Below, piece by piece: positions 19,283 to 28,656 of a DNA stretch of 64,000 nucleotides. Position 1 is the first letter of the stretch. The number at the start of each line of letters is the position of its first letter. The translations under genes were made by a program, and so were the position numbers. Source of the stretch: Planctomycetota bacterium. Its GTDB lineage: Bacteria; Planctomycetota; Phycisphaerae; UBA1845; UTPLA1. The notes beneath the pieces are model-generated. The model was not told the origin of the DNA and searched no databases. It saw nothing but the letters and a program-made list of their open reading frames with translations. The stretch is from contig QEVG01000028.1 in assembly GCA_003576905.1 (NCBI GenBank), positions 1 to 64,000 on the forward strand, given 5' to 3'.

Positions 19283-21103
19283 ATGACGCAGGACGGCACA
19301 GTTCGCTGGCGGGGGCGATTCTTCAACCGCGTCTTCACGCGCCTGGGCCTTCTGCTTTCAGCCGGAATGCTGGTGGTTGGCGGCTTTGCCTGGCAGATCA
19401 TGCAGCAGTGGCTCCGCGATTACATCATCGAGCAGCTGACCAACAGCGCTCATCTCGCGCGCATCGCCGTCGAACACGAATGGCCCTTCGAGGCGCCGGC
19501 GAAGATCCAGGAGGAATGTCGGCGGGTTCGACAGGAAACCGGCCTGCGCATGACCGTCTTAGCCCCCGACGGCCGCGTCCTTGGAGACTCCGACGCCGAT
19601 CCCGCCGGCATGGAAAACCACGCCAACCGGCCGGAAGTTGTCGAAGCCCTGAAAGGCCGGGTCGGACTAAACCGCCGAACCAGTGCCTCTGTCGGGCATC
19701 CCTTCGTCTACATCGCCGAGCCGATCCATATCGACGGCCGTCTCGTGGCCGTTGTCCGCATGGCCGCGCCTGCCGAGGACATCGAAAGACGCGAAACGGC
19801 CTTCAAGCAGCTTATCGTCACCGGCCTCGCCGTCGCGCTCCCGCTCGCGCTTCTGCTCGCGTGGTTTCTCTCCCGCGCATTGGCCGAGCCGATTCAAAAA
19901 GTCAGCGACTGGGCACGCCAGCTCGCCACCGGCGACCTCACCACCCATCTTGAAGTAGGCGGTAACGACGAAATCAAGCAGGTCGCCGACGCCCTGGAAC
20001 GCATGCGCCGCGGCCTCGCCGCCCGCATCCGCGAGGCCCAGCAACAGCGCCAGGATCTTGAAATCACCGTCGGCAGCCTCGAAGAGGGTGTCATCGCCGT
20101 AAATCGCGAGGGGATCGTTCTGTTGGCCAACAGCGCCGCTCGCCGGTTTCTCGGTGTCGGCCATTCACTCGTCGGCGGGCCGCTTGCCGAACAGTTGCCC
20201 CAGCGTGCCCTCCGCCGCGTCTGGGACGAAGCCCGAAGCGCCGGCGTCCGCGAACTTCGTCGCGAACTTGTCCTCGAAGCCGGCGGAGTGACCCGCACGA
20301 TTGACGTATCCCTGCTCCATGTCACCCAGGTTGAAACGCCCATCGCCTGGCTGCTTTGTCTGCGTGACATCACCGCAATCGCCCGGTCCGCCGCCATGAA
20401 AACCGACTTCGTCGCCAACGCCTCCCACGAACTCCGCACGCCGGTAGCCTCCATCCGCGCTGCCGTAGATACCCTTCGCGAAGAGGGCCTCGACGACGAC
20501 GCCCGCAGCCGGTTCCTCGCCATGATCGACCGCAACGTCGAACGACTGCAAAGCCTTACCGAAGACCTCATGTACCTCAATAAGGTCGAATCCGTCGCCG
20601 TCGAGCTTGACTGCACGACCTTCGATCCCGCCGGGGTCTTCGCATCAATTCAGAACATGTTCGCCGAAGCCCTCCGTGCCAAGAACGCCCGCCTCCAGTG
20701 CACCTCCGAAGTCACTGAAGTCTTTACCGACCAGCGATGGCTCGAGCTGATCCTGAAAAACCTCGTCGATAACGCCGTGAAGTTCATCCAGACCGGAGGC
20801 CGGATCAGCCTCCGCTGCGCCGCCCAGGGAGACCGCGTCCTCTTCGAGGTCGAGGACAACGGCTGCGGCATTCCCCCGGAGGACCTCGACCGAGTGTTCG
20901 AACGCTTCTATCAGGTCGACAAGTCCCGCGCGATGAACCAGGGCGGGACCGGCCTCGGTCTCGCCATCGTCAAGCACGCCCTCCACGCCATGCGCGGCGA
21001 AGTCCGGATTTCCAGCTCCGTCGGCGTCGGCACGACTGTCCGATTCACGCTCCCCACGAATCCCCATGCCACCCGATTGGAAAAAAAGCCCGTGCCCGGA
21101 TAA
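19283..21103 (+). CDS. PhoR-type sensor histidine kinase
   Basis: This is a membrane-bound sensor kinase of 606 residues and the likely partner of the PhoB-like regulator just upstream. Two membrane helices (about 15-40 and 178-198) flank a periplasmic domain. Then come HAMP (LAEPIQKVSDWARQLATGD), a PAS-like domain (about 255-370), the H box with His382 in ASHELRTPVAS, and the ATPase boxes NLVDNAVKF, EDNGCGIPPEDL and GGTGLGLAIVKH. ATG 19283 has AGGTGGGG six bases upstream; GTG 19271 is a weaker choice. Upstream, 19075-19282 holds no gene. Confidence 0.92.
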   Translation: MTQDGTVRWRGRFFNRVFTRLGLLLSAGMLVVGGFAWQIMQQWLRDYIIEQLTNSAHLARIAVEHEWPFEAPAKIQEECRRVRQETGLRMTVLAPDGRVLGDSDADPAGMENHANRPEVVEALKGRVGLNRRTSASVGHPFVYIAEPIHIDGRLVAVVRMAAPAEDIERRETAFKQLIVTGLAVALPLALLLAWFLSRALAEPIQKVSDWARQLATGDLTTHLEVGGNDEIKQVADALERMRRGLAARIREAQQQRQDLEITVGSLEEGVIAVNREGIVLLANSAARRFLGVGHSLVGGPLAEQLPQRALRRVWDEARSAGVRELRRELVLEAGGVTRTIDVSLLHVTQVETPIAWLLCLRDITAIARSAAMKTDFVANASHELRTPVASIRAAVDTLREEGLDDDARSRFLAMIDRNVERLQSLTEDLMYLNKVESVAVELDCTTFDPAGVFASIQNMFAEALRAKNARLQCTSEVTEVFTDQRWLELILKNLVDNAVKFIQTGGRISLRCAAQGDRVLFEVEDNGCGIPPEDLDRVFERFYQVDKSRAMNQGGTGLGLAIVKHALHAMRGEVRISSSVGVGTTVRFTLPTNPHATRLEKKPVPG

Positions 21104-21159
21104 GGTACCTGCGTAAAGAAGACGGCTTCGCCTGCCGAAAAAGCGCGACCCGAAACACC

Positions 21160-21654
21160 ATGCCCACCGCAGCCGTGATCACCGTCTCTGACAGTCGCTC
21201 CAAAGGCGGCGCTCCAGACACCGGCGGACCCCTTGCCGAAGAGGAACTGCGCGCCTTGGGCTTTGAAGTCACCCGGCGCCAAGTCGTCCCCGATGAGATC
21301 TCCGCAATCCGCGGTGCCGTTTCCGCCTGCCGCGATGCCGTCGACGTCATCGTCACCACTGGCGGAACCGGCGTGGCCCCGCGTGACGTCACTCCCGAGG
21401 CCGTCACGCCGCTTTGCGATCGGCTCCTCCCCGGATTCGGCGAGATCATGCGAACCGGCAGCTTCTCGAAGACGCCGCTGTCCATCATTTCCCGCGGCGG
21501 AGCGGGCGTCATCGGTCGGACGCTCGTCGTCATGCTCCCCGGCAGCCCAAAAGGCGTGAAGGATTGCCTTCAACTTGTCGGCCCCGCAATGAAACACGTG
21601 GTAAAGGCCCTTGCAGGCCAGCCCATGAACTGCCAGGGACAGCCCATGATCTGA
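21160..21654 (+). CDS. MogA/MoaB-family molybdenum cofactor protein
   Basis: This 164-residue protein belongs to the MoCF-binding fold that adenylylates molybdopterin (MogA) or its MoaB relatives. The motifs AAVITVSDSRSKGG, VDVIVTTGGTGVAPRDVTPEA, SIISRGGAGVIGRTLVVMLPG and SPKGVKDCL are all present. No other molybdenum cofactor gene is nearby. The rhomboid gene begins 45 bases after it on the same strand. Confidence 0.93.
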   Translation: MPTAAVITVSDSRSKGGAPDTGGPLAEEELRALGFEVTRRQVVPDEISAIRGAVSACRDAVDVIVTTGGTGVAPRDVTPEAVTPLCDRLLPGFGEIMRTGSFSKTPLSIISRGGAGVIGRTLVVMLPGSPKGVKDCLQLVGPAMKHVVKALAGQPMNCQGQPMI

Positions 21655-21698
21655 AGCGCGATTGGTCCCGCGCGCGCCGCTCCGCCGATTCATACCTG

Positions 21699-22514
21699 AT
21701 GATCCCGATTCGAGACGACAACCCGACGCATCACACCCCGGTCGTCACGATCGGACTCATCGTCATTAATTCGGCCGTCTTTCTCTTTCAGGCGACCCTC
21801 TCCGAACCCAGGTCCGAGGCATTCATCTACCGTTTCGGCTTTGTTCCCGCCCGGCTGACCCAGTCCCCGGACGAGTTTCGCGAAGGCCTGCGCAAGTCCG
21901 AGTTGGTGCCGGTGCGGGATCGGTTCGGACGCGTCTTGGTCGTGCGCCGCGAAATCCCCATCGACTCCGCCCTGAGCCTGCCCGCCGGGCTCACCGTCTT
22001 TACCGCCATGTTCCTTCACGGCGGTTGGATGCATCTCATCGGAAACATGCTGTTCCTGTGGATTTTCGGAAACAACATTGAGGATCGCCTCGGCCCGCTC
22101 CTCTACGTCGTCTTCTATCTCGGTACCGGCATCATGGGCAACCTGACCCATGCGTTCTTCAGCGCGGGCTACGTACCGCTCGTCGGCGCAAGCGGCGCGA
22201 TCAGCGGCGTGATGGGGGGGTACATGGTCCTCTTTACGCACTCGCGCATTCTGGCCATCGTACCCTTGGGATGGTACTTCTTCACCGTGAAGCTCCCCGC
22301 CTGGATGTACTTCGTATTTTACATCGGCGTGCAGAATCTCTTCCCCGCCTACTTCGGCGGGCAGGGCAGTGTCGCCTACTGGGCACACATCGGCGGTTTC
22401 GCGTCCGGCCTCGCGATGATCCTCTTCTTTCCCCGGCGCCGCCCGCCGGCCTTCGCCCGCCCGGCCTACCCCGCCCGGCCCGTAGACGACGACGATGCTG
22501 ATTTCGTTCTCTGA
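21699..22514 (+). CDS. Rhomboid family intramembrane serine protease
   Basis: This is an intramembrane protease of 271 residues. The catalytic dyad is visible as Ser165 in GASGAISG and His230 in YWAHIGGFASG; HGGWMHLIGNMLFLW supplies the oxyanion-region His/Asn. About six membrane helices surround these, and the tail is hydrophilic and acidic (DDDDAD). ATG 21699 gives the family N-terminus MIPIRDDNPT; the frame is open further upstream, but that part overlaps mogA. Substrates are unknown. Possible cleavage of exported proteins is inference only. Confidence 0.93.
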   Translation: MIPIRDDNPTHHTPVVTIGLIVINSAVFLFQATLSEPRSEAFIYRFGFVPARLTQSPDEFREGLRKSELVPVRDRFGRVLVVRREIPIDSALSLPAGLTVFTAMFLHGGWMHLIGNMLFLWIFGNNIEDRLGPLLYVVFYLGTGIMGNLTHAFFSAGYVPLVGASGAISGVMGGYMVLFTHSRILAIVPLGWYFFTVKLPAWMYFVFYIGVQNLFPAYFGGQGSVAYWAHIGGFASGLAMILFFPRRRPPAFARPAYPARPVDDDDADFVL

Positions 22515-22551
22515 AATGATCCGCGCGCCGGGCGGCGTCCCTGATCACCGC

Positions 22552-22671
22552 TCAGAAAAATGACGCGCCGATTACCGCGAGCATCGTCTGGATGCATCCA
22601 AACTGCCAGCAGCAGCCCGTCGTGATCACGGCCAGTGCGGCCATCCGCCGTCGGCTTCGCTTTCGATTCAT
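22552..22671 (-). CDS. 39-residue small membrane or exported protein
   Basis: This very short gene has an ATG at 22671 preceded by GGGAGG at ideal spacing. The product starts MNRKRSRRRMAALAV, basic then hydrophobic, followed by a Cys-rich middle (GCCWQFGC) and a hydrophobic end. It may be a small lipoprotein or a single-pass membrane peptide. I do not recognise a family with certainty. It lies just past the stop of the Wzt-like gene on the same strand. Confidence 0.5.
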   Translation of the reverse strand: MNRKRSRRRMAALAVITTGCCWQFGCIQTMLAVIGASFF

Positions 22672-22702
22672 CTTCTGCCTCCCGATGGGTGTTGCGATCT
22701 TT

Positions 22703-23989
22703 TTATTCGAAACTGTGAACGGAAAAGGACGCTTCATCATGCCGTCCGGCCTCTGCCGCGACCAGTGCCCCCGGCCGCTCAAGGCCGTGCACCAGCGCCT
22801 CTACCTTTACGGCGGGCGCGACGTACGCCACACCGCCGCTTTGATCCTGCCGCCCGACCATGACCCGCGCCGCGTAAGGCTCGTGCGCGACATAGTTCAG
22901 CGAGTTCCGGTCTCGAACATGGTACCCGATCACGTATTCACCGGGTTGTACGTTCATCAGAAACGAGTACCGCACGCGCTGCCGGCTGCCGGGCCGCGCC
23001 GCCTCCGCGCAATGCCCGAGCCGCGTGCTGCTCGTTTCGAACACTGTAAGGTGATCCTCAACCCGTACGATGGAGAGCCCGTACGACGGCTCCGGCACCT
23101 CTGCCTCGAACTCCGCATCGAACATCAACGCCAGCCGTTCGCCCGGAAGCGCATGCGCCGTATCGACTCCTTCTGCGTCCACCAGCCGCAGGTTTGCAAC
23201 CTTGACCGGCACGCTCCCGTCCGGCCGTCGACGAATCAGCGCCTCTGAACATGCGTCGTAATATTTGGCGATCGCCTCCGACGACGGCCCCTTGAAGACC
23301 TCCCGCCCGCGATCCAGGACCAGCGTTCGCCCGCAGAACCGCGCCACCGATCCCAGGTCGTGCGACACGAACACCACGGCTGCCCCGTCCTTCAGAAACC
23401 GGTTCATCCGGTCCATGCACTTCGCCCGAAAGACGCGGTCTCCCACCGACAGCACTTCATCAACCAGCAGCACCTGCGGCGCCACGTGCGCCGCGATCGC
23501 GAAACCCAGCCGCGCGTGCATCCCGCTGCTGTACCGCTTCACTGGCGTGTCCAGGAACTCACCCACGCCCGCGAACTCTACGATCTCATCAAAACACTTC
23601 CGCGCTTCCCGCCGGCTCATCCCCAGGATGCTCGCGTTCAGGAAGATGTTCTCGCGCCCCGTCAGGTCCCCGTGAAACCCCGCCCCCAGCTCGATCAGCG
23701 CCGATACCCGCCCGCACACCGCGATTTCTCCGCGCGTGGGTCGCATGATCCCCGCCAGCAGCTTCAGGAGCGTGCTCTTGCCCGCCCCATTGGGCCCGAT
23801 GATGCCCAGCGCCTCGCCGCGCCCGACCACGAAGCCCACGTCGTGGACCGCCCAGAACGAATCCGCGTGTCGCTGATCCCCGCACCCCATCCCCAGCATC
23901 GACGCCGCAAGATCGCGCAGCGAGTCATGGTTCGCCCGCCGGCGAAACTGCTTGCTAACTCCCCGGACTTGTACGAGCGGCTCCGTCAT
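22703..23989 (-). CDS. Wzt-type polysaccharide ABC transporter ATPase
   Basis: This is the ATPase of an O-antigen/teichoic-type polysaccharide exporter. The 428-residue protein has Walker A GPNGAGKST near residue 65, GENI-type Q-loop region GRENIFLNA, signature RYSSGMHARLGFAIA, Walker B LLVDEVLSVGD and the H-loop SHDL. About residues 255-428 form a C-terminal beta domain like the glycan-binding domain of Wzt. No Wzm permease or glycosyltransferase is adjacent, which is unusual; the permease must be elsewhere if this is functional. Confidence 0.9.
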   Translation of the reverse strand: MTEPLVQVRGVSKQFRRRANHDSLRDLAASMLGMGCGDQRHADSFWAVHDVGFVVGRGEALGIIGPNGAGKSTLLKLLAGIMRPTRGEIAVCGRVSALIELGAGFHGDLTGRENIFLNASILGMSRREARKCFDEIVEFAGVGEFLDTPVKRYSSGMHARLGFAIAAHVAPQVLLVDEVLSVGDRVFRAKCMDRMNRFLKDGAAVVFVSHDLGSVARFCGRTLVLDRGREVFKGPSSEAIAKYYDACSEALIRRRPDGSVPVKVANLRLVDAEGVDTAHALPGERLALMFDAEFEAEVPEPSYGLSIVRVEDHLTVFETSSTRLGHCAEAARPGSRQRVRYSFLMNVQPGEYVIGYHVRDRNSLNYVAHEPYAARVMVGRQDQSGGVAYVAPAVKVEALVHGLERPGALVAAEAGRHDEASFSVHSFE

Positions 23990-24160
23990 GGCATCCCGGC
24001 TCTGAACGACCGGGCGTCCTCACGGCGCGGTGTCTGCGCAGCACGACCGGCATCCCTTCGTGTTTATCGGTAGGATTTTCCCGCCCGCTTCTGCCCGAAT
24101 TGAATCCCGGGCGGCCCGGCAGCCTTCCCGTAGGATGTTTCCCGCCCCGAACGCGGCCTG

Positions 24161-25978
24161 TCAGCCCTCGTGCAGCCGGTCAAGGCCCAGTTCCTTGAGC
24201 TGCTCGTTCGTCACTTCAGACGGTGCCTCCGTCAACGGACACGCCGCCCGCGCATTTTTCGGAAACGCAATCACGTCGCGAATTGACGAAAACCCGCCGA
24301 ACAGCATCACCATGCGGTCCAGGCCAAGCGCGATCCCGCCGTGGGGCGGCGCGCCATATTGAAGCGCCTCCAGCAGAAACTGAAACTTCTTCCGGGCGTC
24401 CTCCTCCGTCAGTCCGAGGATGCGGAACACCTTTGACTGCACGTCGCTGCGATGAATTCGGATCGACCCGCCGCCCAGCTCGATGCCGTTCAGCACAACG
24501 TCGTAGGCCTTCGCTCGGATCTTCAGCAGGTCCTCCTTCGGCGGAATCGTGTCGCTTCCCAGTTGCATCAGGTGCACGTCCTCGTCCTTCGGGCTGGTGA
24601 ACGGATGGTGCATCGGGAAGACGGCCTTCGTCTCTTCGTCGTAGCCGAACATCGGAAAATCGACGACCCAGCAAAACGACCACGTATCCTTGGGGATCAT
24701 GCCGCGCCGCTCCGCTACCGTGCTGCGCAGCCAGCCGAGGTGCTTGCAGACATTCGCCTCCGTTCCCGCCGCGAAAAGGATCAGGTCGCCCGGCTTGGCC
24801 CCCGTCGCCCGGAGCAGTTCCGCCTTCACCGCCTCGTTTTCGAGAAACTTCGCGATTCCCGTCTGAAAGACGACCTTTCCGCCTTCTTCCGCCACTTTCA
24901 CCAGCGGCAGCCCGCCTGCCCCGATCCCCTTGATCTCCTCGGTCAGCCCGTCGGTCTCCTTGCGGGTCATCTCCGCGCCGCCCGGAACCACGATGCACCG
25001 TGCCACTCCGCCGGCATCAACCGGCTCACGGAATACCTTGAAGTCGGTCATCTTCGCGGCGGCCGTCACGTCCTTGATGGTCATCTCGTAGCGCAGGTCC
25101 GGCGCGTCGCGGCCGTACTTCTCCATCGCGTCCGCGTAGCTGATCCGCGGAAGCGGCAGCTTCACGTCGATGCCCCGGGCGGCGTCCGCCACTTCCGAAA
25201 GGCATCGCTCGATGTGCTGCATGATGTTCTCAGGCTGGATGAACGCCATCTCCACGTCCACCTGCGTAAACTCCGGCTGCCGGTCCGCGCGCAGGTCCTC
25301 ATCGCGGAAGCACCGGGCAATCTGCATGTACTTGTCCAGACCCGCGATCATCAGGAGCTGTTTGAAAAGCTGCGGAGACTGCGGCAGCGCGTAGAACGAC
25401 CCGTGCTGAAGCCGTGACGGCACCAGGTAGTCCCGCGCGCCCTCCGGCGTCGACTTCGTGAGAATTGGCGTTTCAATGTCGAGAAATCCGTTCCGGTCGA
25501 AGTAATCCCGGATCGTCTTCGTGATCCGGTGCCGAAGCATCAACGCCCTCCGCATCGGCGTCCGCCGGATATCGAGGTACCGGGTCTCCAGCCGAAGGTC
25601 CTCGTTTGTCTCGATGTCGTCCGCGATCTGAAACGGCGGCGTCTTCGACTTCGAAAGCAGGTCGATCTCGTGAACCTTCACTTCGATCTCGCCCGTCGGC
25701 AGGTTCGCATTGACCTTGTCCCCGCGGTGAACGACCTCGCCCCGAACGCAGATCACGTATTCGCTGCGCAGCCCTCGGGCCACTTCATGTGCCTTCGGAT
25801 CCGTCGTCGGGTCGAATCGGAGTTGCGTGATCCCGCCCCGGTCGCGCAGGTCAATAAACACCATACCCCCCAGGTCGCGGAAGTTGTCCACCCACCCGGC
25901 AAGGAGCACCGACTGTCCTACGTTCGCGGCGCGCAAGGCCCCGCAGTCATGCGTTCGCTCGTTGTATGGCAATGCCAC
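24161..25978 (-). CDS. aspS: Aspartyl-tRNA synthetase
   Basis: AspRS charges tRNA with aspartate. The 605-residue bacterial-type class II enzyme has an N-terminal OB-fold (about 1-110), motif 2 ARCFRDEDLRADRQPEFTQ, the bacterial insertion (about 290-420) and motif 3 GIALGLDRMVMLFGG. The GTG at 25978 is chosen because GGGAGG lies six bases before it; an ATG at 26002 would place that site inside the coding region. Whether it also charges tRNA-Asn cannot be decided here. Confidence 0.96.
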   Translation of the reverse strand: MALPYNERTHDCGALRAANVGQSVLLAGWVDNFRDLGGMVFIDLRDRGGITQLRFDPTTDPKAHEVARGLRSEYVICVRGEVVHRGDKVNANLPTGEIEVKVHEIDLLSKSKTPPFQIADDIETNEDLRLETRYLDIRRTPMRRALMLRHRITKTIRDYFDRNGFLDIETPILTKSTPEGARDYLVPSRLQHGSFYALPQSPQLFKQLLMIAGLDKYMQIARCFRDEDLRADRQPEFTQVDVEMAFIQPENIMQHIERCLSEVADAARGIDVKLPLPRISYADAMEKYGRDAPDLRYEMTIKDVTAAAKMTDFKVFREPVDAGGVARCIVVPGGAEMTRKETDGLTEEIKGIGAGGLPLVKVAEEGGKVVFQTGIAKFLENEAVKAELLRATGAKPGDLILFAAGTEANVCKHLGWLRSTVAERRGMIPKDTWSFCWVVDFPMFGYDEETKAVFPMHHPFTSPKDEDVHLMQLGSDTIPPKEDLLKIRAKAYDVVLNGIELGGGSIRIHRSDVQSKVFRILGLTEEDARKKFQFLLEALQYGAPPHGGIALGLDRMVMLFGGFSSIRDVIAFPKNARAACPLTEAPSEVTNEQLKELGLDRLHEG

Positions 25979-26349
25979 GAAAAACCTCCCACGATGGCTC
26001 AAAGACTGGCCATCATCGGGCGTAAGGCCGTTGCCTGCAAGGGATAGCCGTCATTCGACGGGTCCGCATTTCCAACCGTCGCCGAGGGCCGAAGCGTCTC
26101 CCGCCCAGGTTCTCAAGAGGGTCCGCACAGATCGCCTCAAGGTGGTCCCCAGGGCAAGCGCCTCAACGTGCCTCCAAAAACGCAGACGGGCACAATCAAG
26201 GGAGCGGTCGCTCGAAATCTGAAAAAGGGCACAAAATCCATCACAGTGCGAAGGCCCGCGCGGGTAGGATTGCGGCAACTCCCGGCGATTGAGCCGGCGC
26301 TCGTCTTTGCGATGTGTCTCGCTCGGCAACTCTGAAAAACAGGTGCGAT
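25979..26349. other. Divergent intergenic region aspS / secreted protein
   Basis: No gene, RNA or clear repeat is seen. It presumably holds promoters for both flanking genes, but no convincing -35/-10 pair was found. Confidence 0.5.
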
Positions 26350-28311
26350 ATGGAGCTTGGAATCGTTCGCCATGGGCGGTCTGTGCGATGCCGGTCTGTC
26401 ATATGCGGATCGTTGGTTGTCAGCGCGCTGTTTGCTTCTCTAACCCAGCCTGAGGCGGCTGTCGCCGATGCCCCCAAACCGGTCATCCCGCTTCGCGTGA
26501 CGATCGAGCAGATGCAGGAGCGGGATCGCCAATTCCCCGGGTCGCCGGTCGCGCAGCTGCCCGCGAACAACCGCCCTCACCCGCAACGTGTGAATGTCGA
26601 AAAGACGCACGCGCCTCCATTGACGATCTCTCATGCCGGGTCAGTCCCCGCTGGGCAGCCCGCGGCTCCGCGTGCGACACTCAACCCCGTGCGCAGCTTT
26701 AACGCTCAAAGGGACGACGGTACGCGCTATCCGCCGGATAGCGACGGCGCGATCGGACCGGCGCACGCCGTTACCCTGCTCAGTTCCGGGTTCACGGTGA
26801 AGAACAAGTACGGCGGCCACGTTCTCTCGCAGATTAGCCTGGCCTCTTTTTTCTTCAGCCCGAATCCGCCGATCAACTTCCCGTACCTTCCACGAATTCA
26901 ATACGATCAGTACGCCCACCGCTGGGTCGCCACCTGCGGCACCAATCCCTACAACAACGACGGTTCATTTGCCTCGTATCTCTGCCTCGCCGTCTCGGAG
27001 ACGTCGGACCCCACGATGGCGTGGAACCGATACGTCTTCGAAGTTTTCGCCCCTGGCCACTCTGGCGAGTGGATGGACCTGCCCACGCTCGGAATCGACG
27101 AGAACAATATCATCATTTGTGGCGACATGTACGACTACAACGGCCCATTCCGCCACGCAGACGTCTATATCTTTGACAAGAACCCGCTGCTCGCCGGCTC
27201 GGCGGTAACCCTCGGAATTGACTACACCATCATCCACAACCCCTGCGGCGTACTGGGGTCCTCCTATCAATCCTGCCATGCTTACGAGTCAGCGCCGGAC
27301 CCGGGCAATCCTGATCTTCGCAATTACATTCTCAGCGAAGGCTGGTACGACTTCACCGGAATCCGGCGCTTCATCCGCATCAATGCCGTGCGGGGGATCG
27401 GCGCGGCCGCCTTTATCGACTGCCCGCCGGGGGACGCCGACCTCGTCGAAGTGCCTTGTTACAACTTCAATCAGGCCGACGCCCCCCAGAAGTCCTGCCA
27501 GCCGCTGGACACCCTCGACACCCGACTCACCAGCACCGCCGTCCTTCGCGTCGACAACTCCGGCGTTCCGCACCTCTGGGTCGCCCATTCAGTCGGCGCT
27601 ATCACCGCAGGCTGCCCGAACCCCGCAGCGCCGAACTCGCGAACCGAAGTCGCCTGGTACGAGTTCTCACCCGTGCCCACGCCCACCCTGGTTCAGGCCG
27701 GGCGTGTAAACCAGGGGCTGCTGCCGTACTACTACCCCTCGATCGCGGTCACAAGAGAACGATGCGTTCTTCTCGGCTTCAGCACGTCAAATCCCGACAC
27801 GCTCAGTGGCTACTATGGCAGCGCCGGCTACACCACGCGCCAGCCGACCGACCCGCCGGGCGTGATGGAGCCGATTTACGTTTACAAGTTCGGCATCAGC
27901 CCCTACCAGAGGGTCGACAACGTCCTGCGCAATCGCTGGGGCAACTACAGCACCGCCTGCGCCGATCCCTCCGACGGCGAAATGCTCTGGACCATCCAGG
28001 AACACACCGACCAGAACCTCCCCCAGTTCGGAACCTGTACAGATGCCTCGTCCCGCTGGTCTACCTGGTGGGTCGCCGTCCGTTGCAGCCCCAGTCCGTT
28101 TTGTGCCTGCCCTGGCCAGGTCATTCCGGGACCCGTGAACGGGGGCCAGATCGGCCCGTGCATCAACTGTCTGCTTGTCTCCCCGTTTGAAACCGACGCC
28201 CGCGGCATCCTGAACTGCGGTTGCGCCGACCTGGACTCGAACGGTCTGGTTGAACTCGACGACATCCCGCTCTTTGTTGACCTGCTCCTGAACGACTCAG
28301 GCTGCCAGTAA
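26350..28311 (+). CDS. Secreted protein with C-terminal dockerin-like repeat
   Basis: The 653-residue product starts with a signal peptide (hydrophobic core CGSLVVSALFASL, cut near AVADA). The large middle part, rich in Tyr, Asn and Pro, looks like a beta-propeller or other extracellular fold (for example PRIQYDQYAHRWVATCGTNP and YYPSIAVTRERCVLLG); I do not recognise the family. The end has CADLDSNGLVELDDIPLFVD, half of a dockerin type I EF-hand pair, then a Cys close to the C-terminus. ATG 26350 is preferred over GTG 26314. It shares the dockerin feature with the genes at 33262, 38498 and 49776. Confidence 0.85.
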   Translation: MELGIVRHGRSVRCRSVICGSLVVSALFASLTQPEAAVADAPKPVIPLRVTIEQMQERDRQFPGSPVAQLPANNRPHPQRVNVEKTHAPPLTISHAGSVPAGQPAAPRATLNPVRSFNAQRDDGTRYPPDSDGAIGPAHAVTLLSSGFTVKNKYGGHVLSQISLASFFFSPNPPINFPYLPRIQYDQYAHRWVATCGTNPYNNDGSFASYLCLAVSETSDPTMAWNRYVFEVFAPGHSGEWMDLPTLGIDENNIIICGDMYDYNGPFRHADVYIFDKNPLLAGSAVTLGIDYTIIHNPCGVLGSSYQSCHAYESAPDPGNPDLRNYILSEGWYDFTGIRRFIRINAVRGIGAAAFIDCPPGDADLVEVPCYNFNQADAPQKSCQPLDTLDTRLTSTAVLRVDNSGVPHLWVAHSVGAITAGCPNPAAPNSRTEVAWYEFSPVPTPTLVQAGRVNQGLLPYYYPSIAVTRERCVLLGFSTSNPDTLSGYYGSAGYTTRQPTDPPGVMEPIYVYKFGISPYQRVDNVLRNRWGNYSTACADPSDGEMLWTIQEHTDQNLPQFGTCTDASSRWSTWWVAVRCSPSPFCACPGQVIPGPVNGGQIGPCINCLLVSPFETDARGILNCGCADLDSNGLVELDDIPLFVDLLLNDSGCQ

Positions 28312-28656
28312 GGCTGGGGAGAGACGCGAAATCGAACCCGGTCCCTCGTTGGAAACGGAGCGCCCGGTTTCCTCCCCCGTGTACGAACTGAGTTGGGCGG
28401 CAGCACCCTCGTCCCCAATCGACACCGGGAACTCCGCCGCCATGTCAATCTCGGGTTTGACGCCCCGCAAGCGCGCACGGTGAGCCAGTATTAAAGTCAC
28501 CCCAGGGAATTGGTAGCGCATTCAGAGACGCAACCCGCCGTTCCAACCTGATTCGGGGGTCTTCGGCTGATTTCTTGGCAATTCGCGTTTCTTCTTAAAA
28601 CACCCACGATCGCCATGATGGCGCGCTGCGACGACGAAGACGCTATTTTTGTGCCC
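28312..28656. other. Intergenic region with a degenerate tRNA-like stretch
   Basis: No open frame here looks real. On the minus strand, about 28320-28397 resembles parts of a tRNA (CTCAGTTCGTA, TTTCCAA, CGGGTTCGATT), but stems do not pair properly. A short palindrome CGCCATGATGGCG is at 28611-28623. Confidence 0.4.

Noticed and set aside
19047-19286. 79-codon frame between phoB-like and phoR-like genes
   Set aside because: No ribosome-binding site, Arg-rich composition and overlap with both genes.
24452-25417. 321-codon frame antisense to aspS
   Set aside because: It is Arg/His/Leu-rich shadow of aspS with no domain.
28320-28397. Functional tRNA on the minus strand
   Set aside because: The T-stem and acceptor stem do not pair and the D region has an insert, so it was not annotated as a tRNA.
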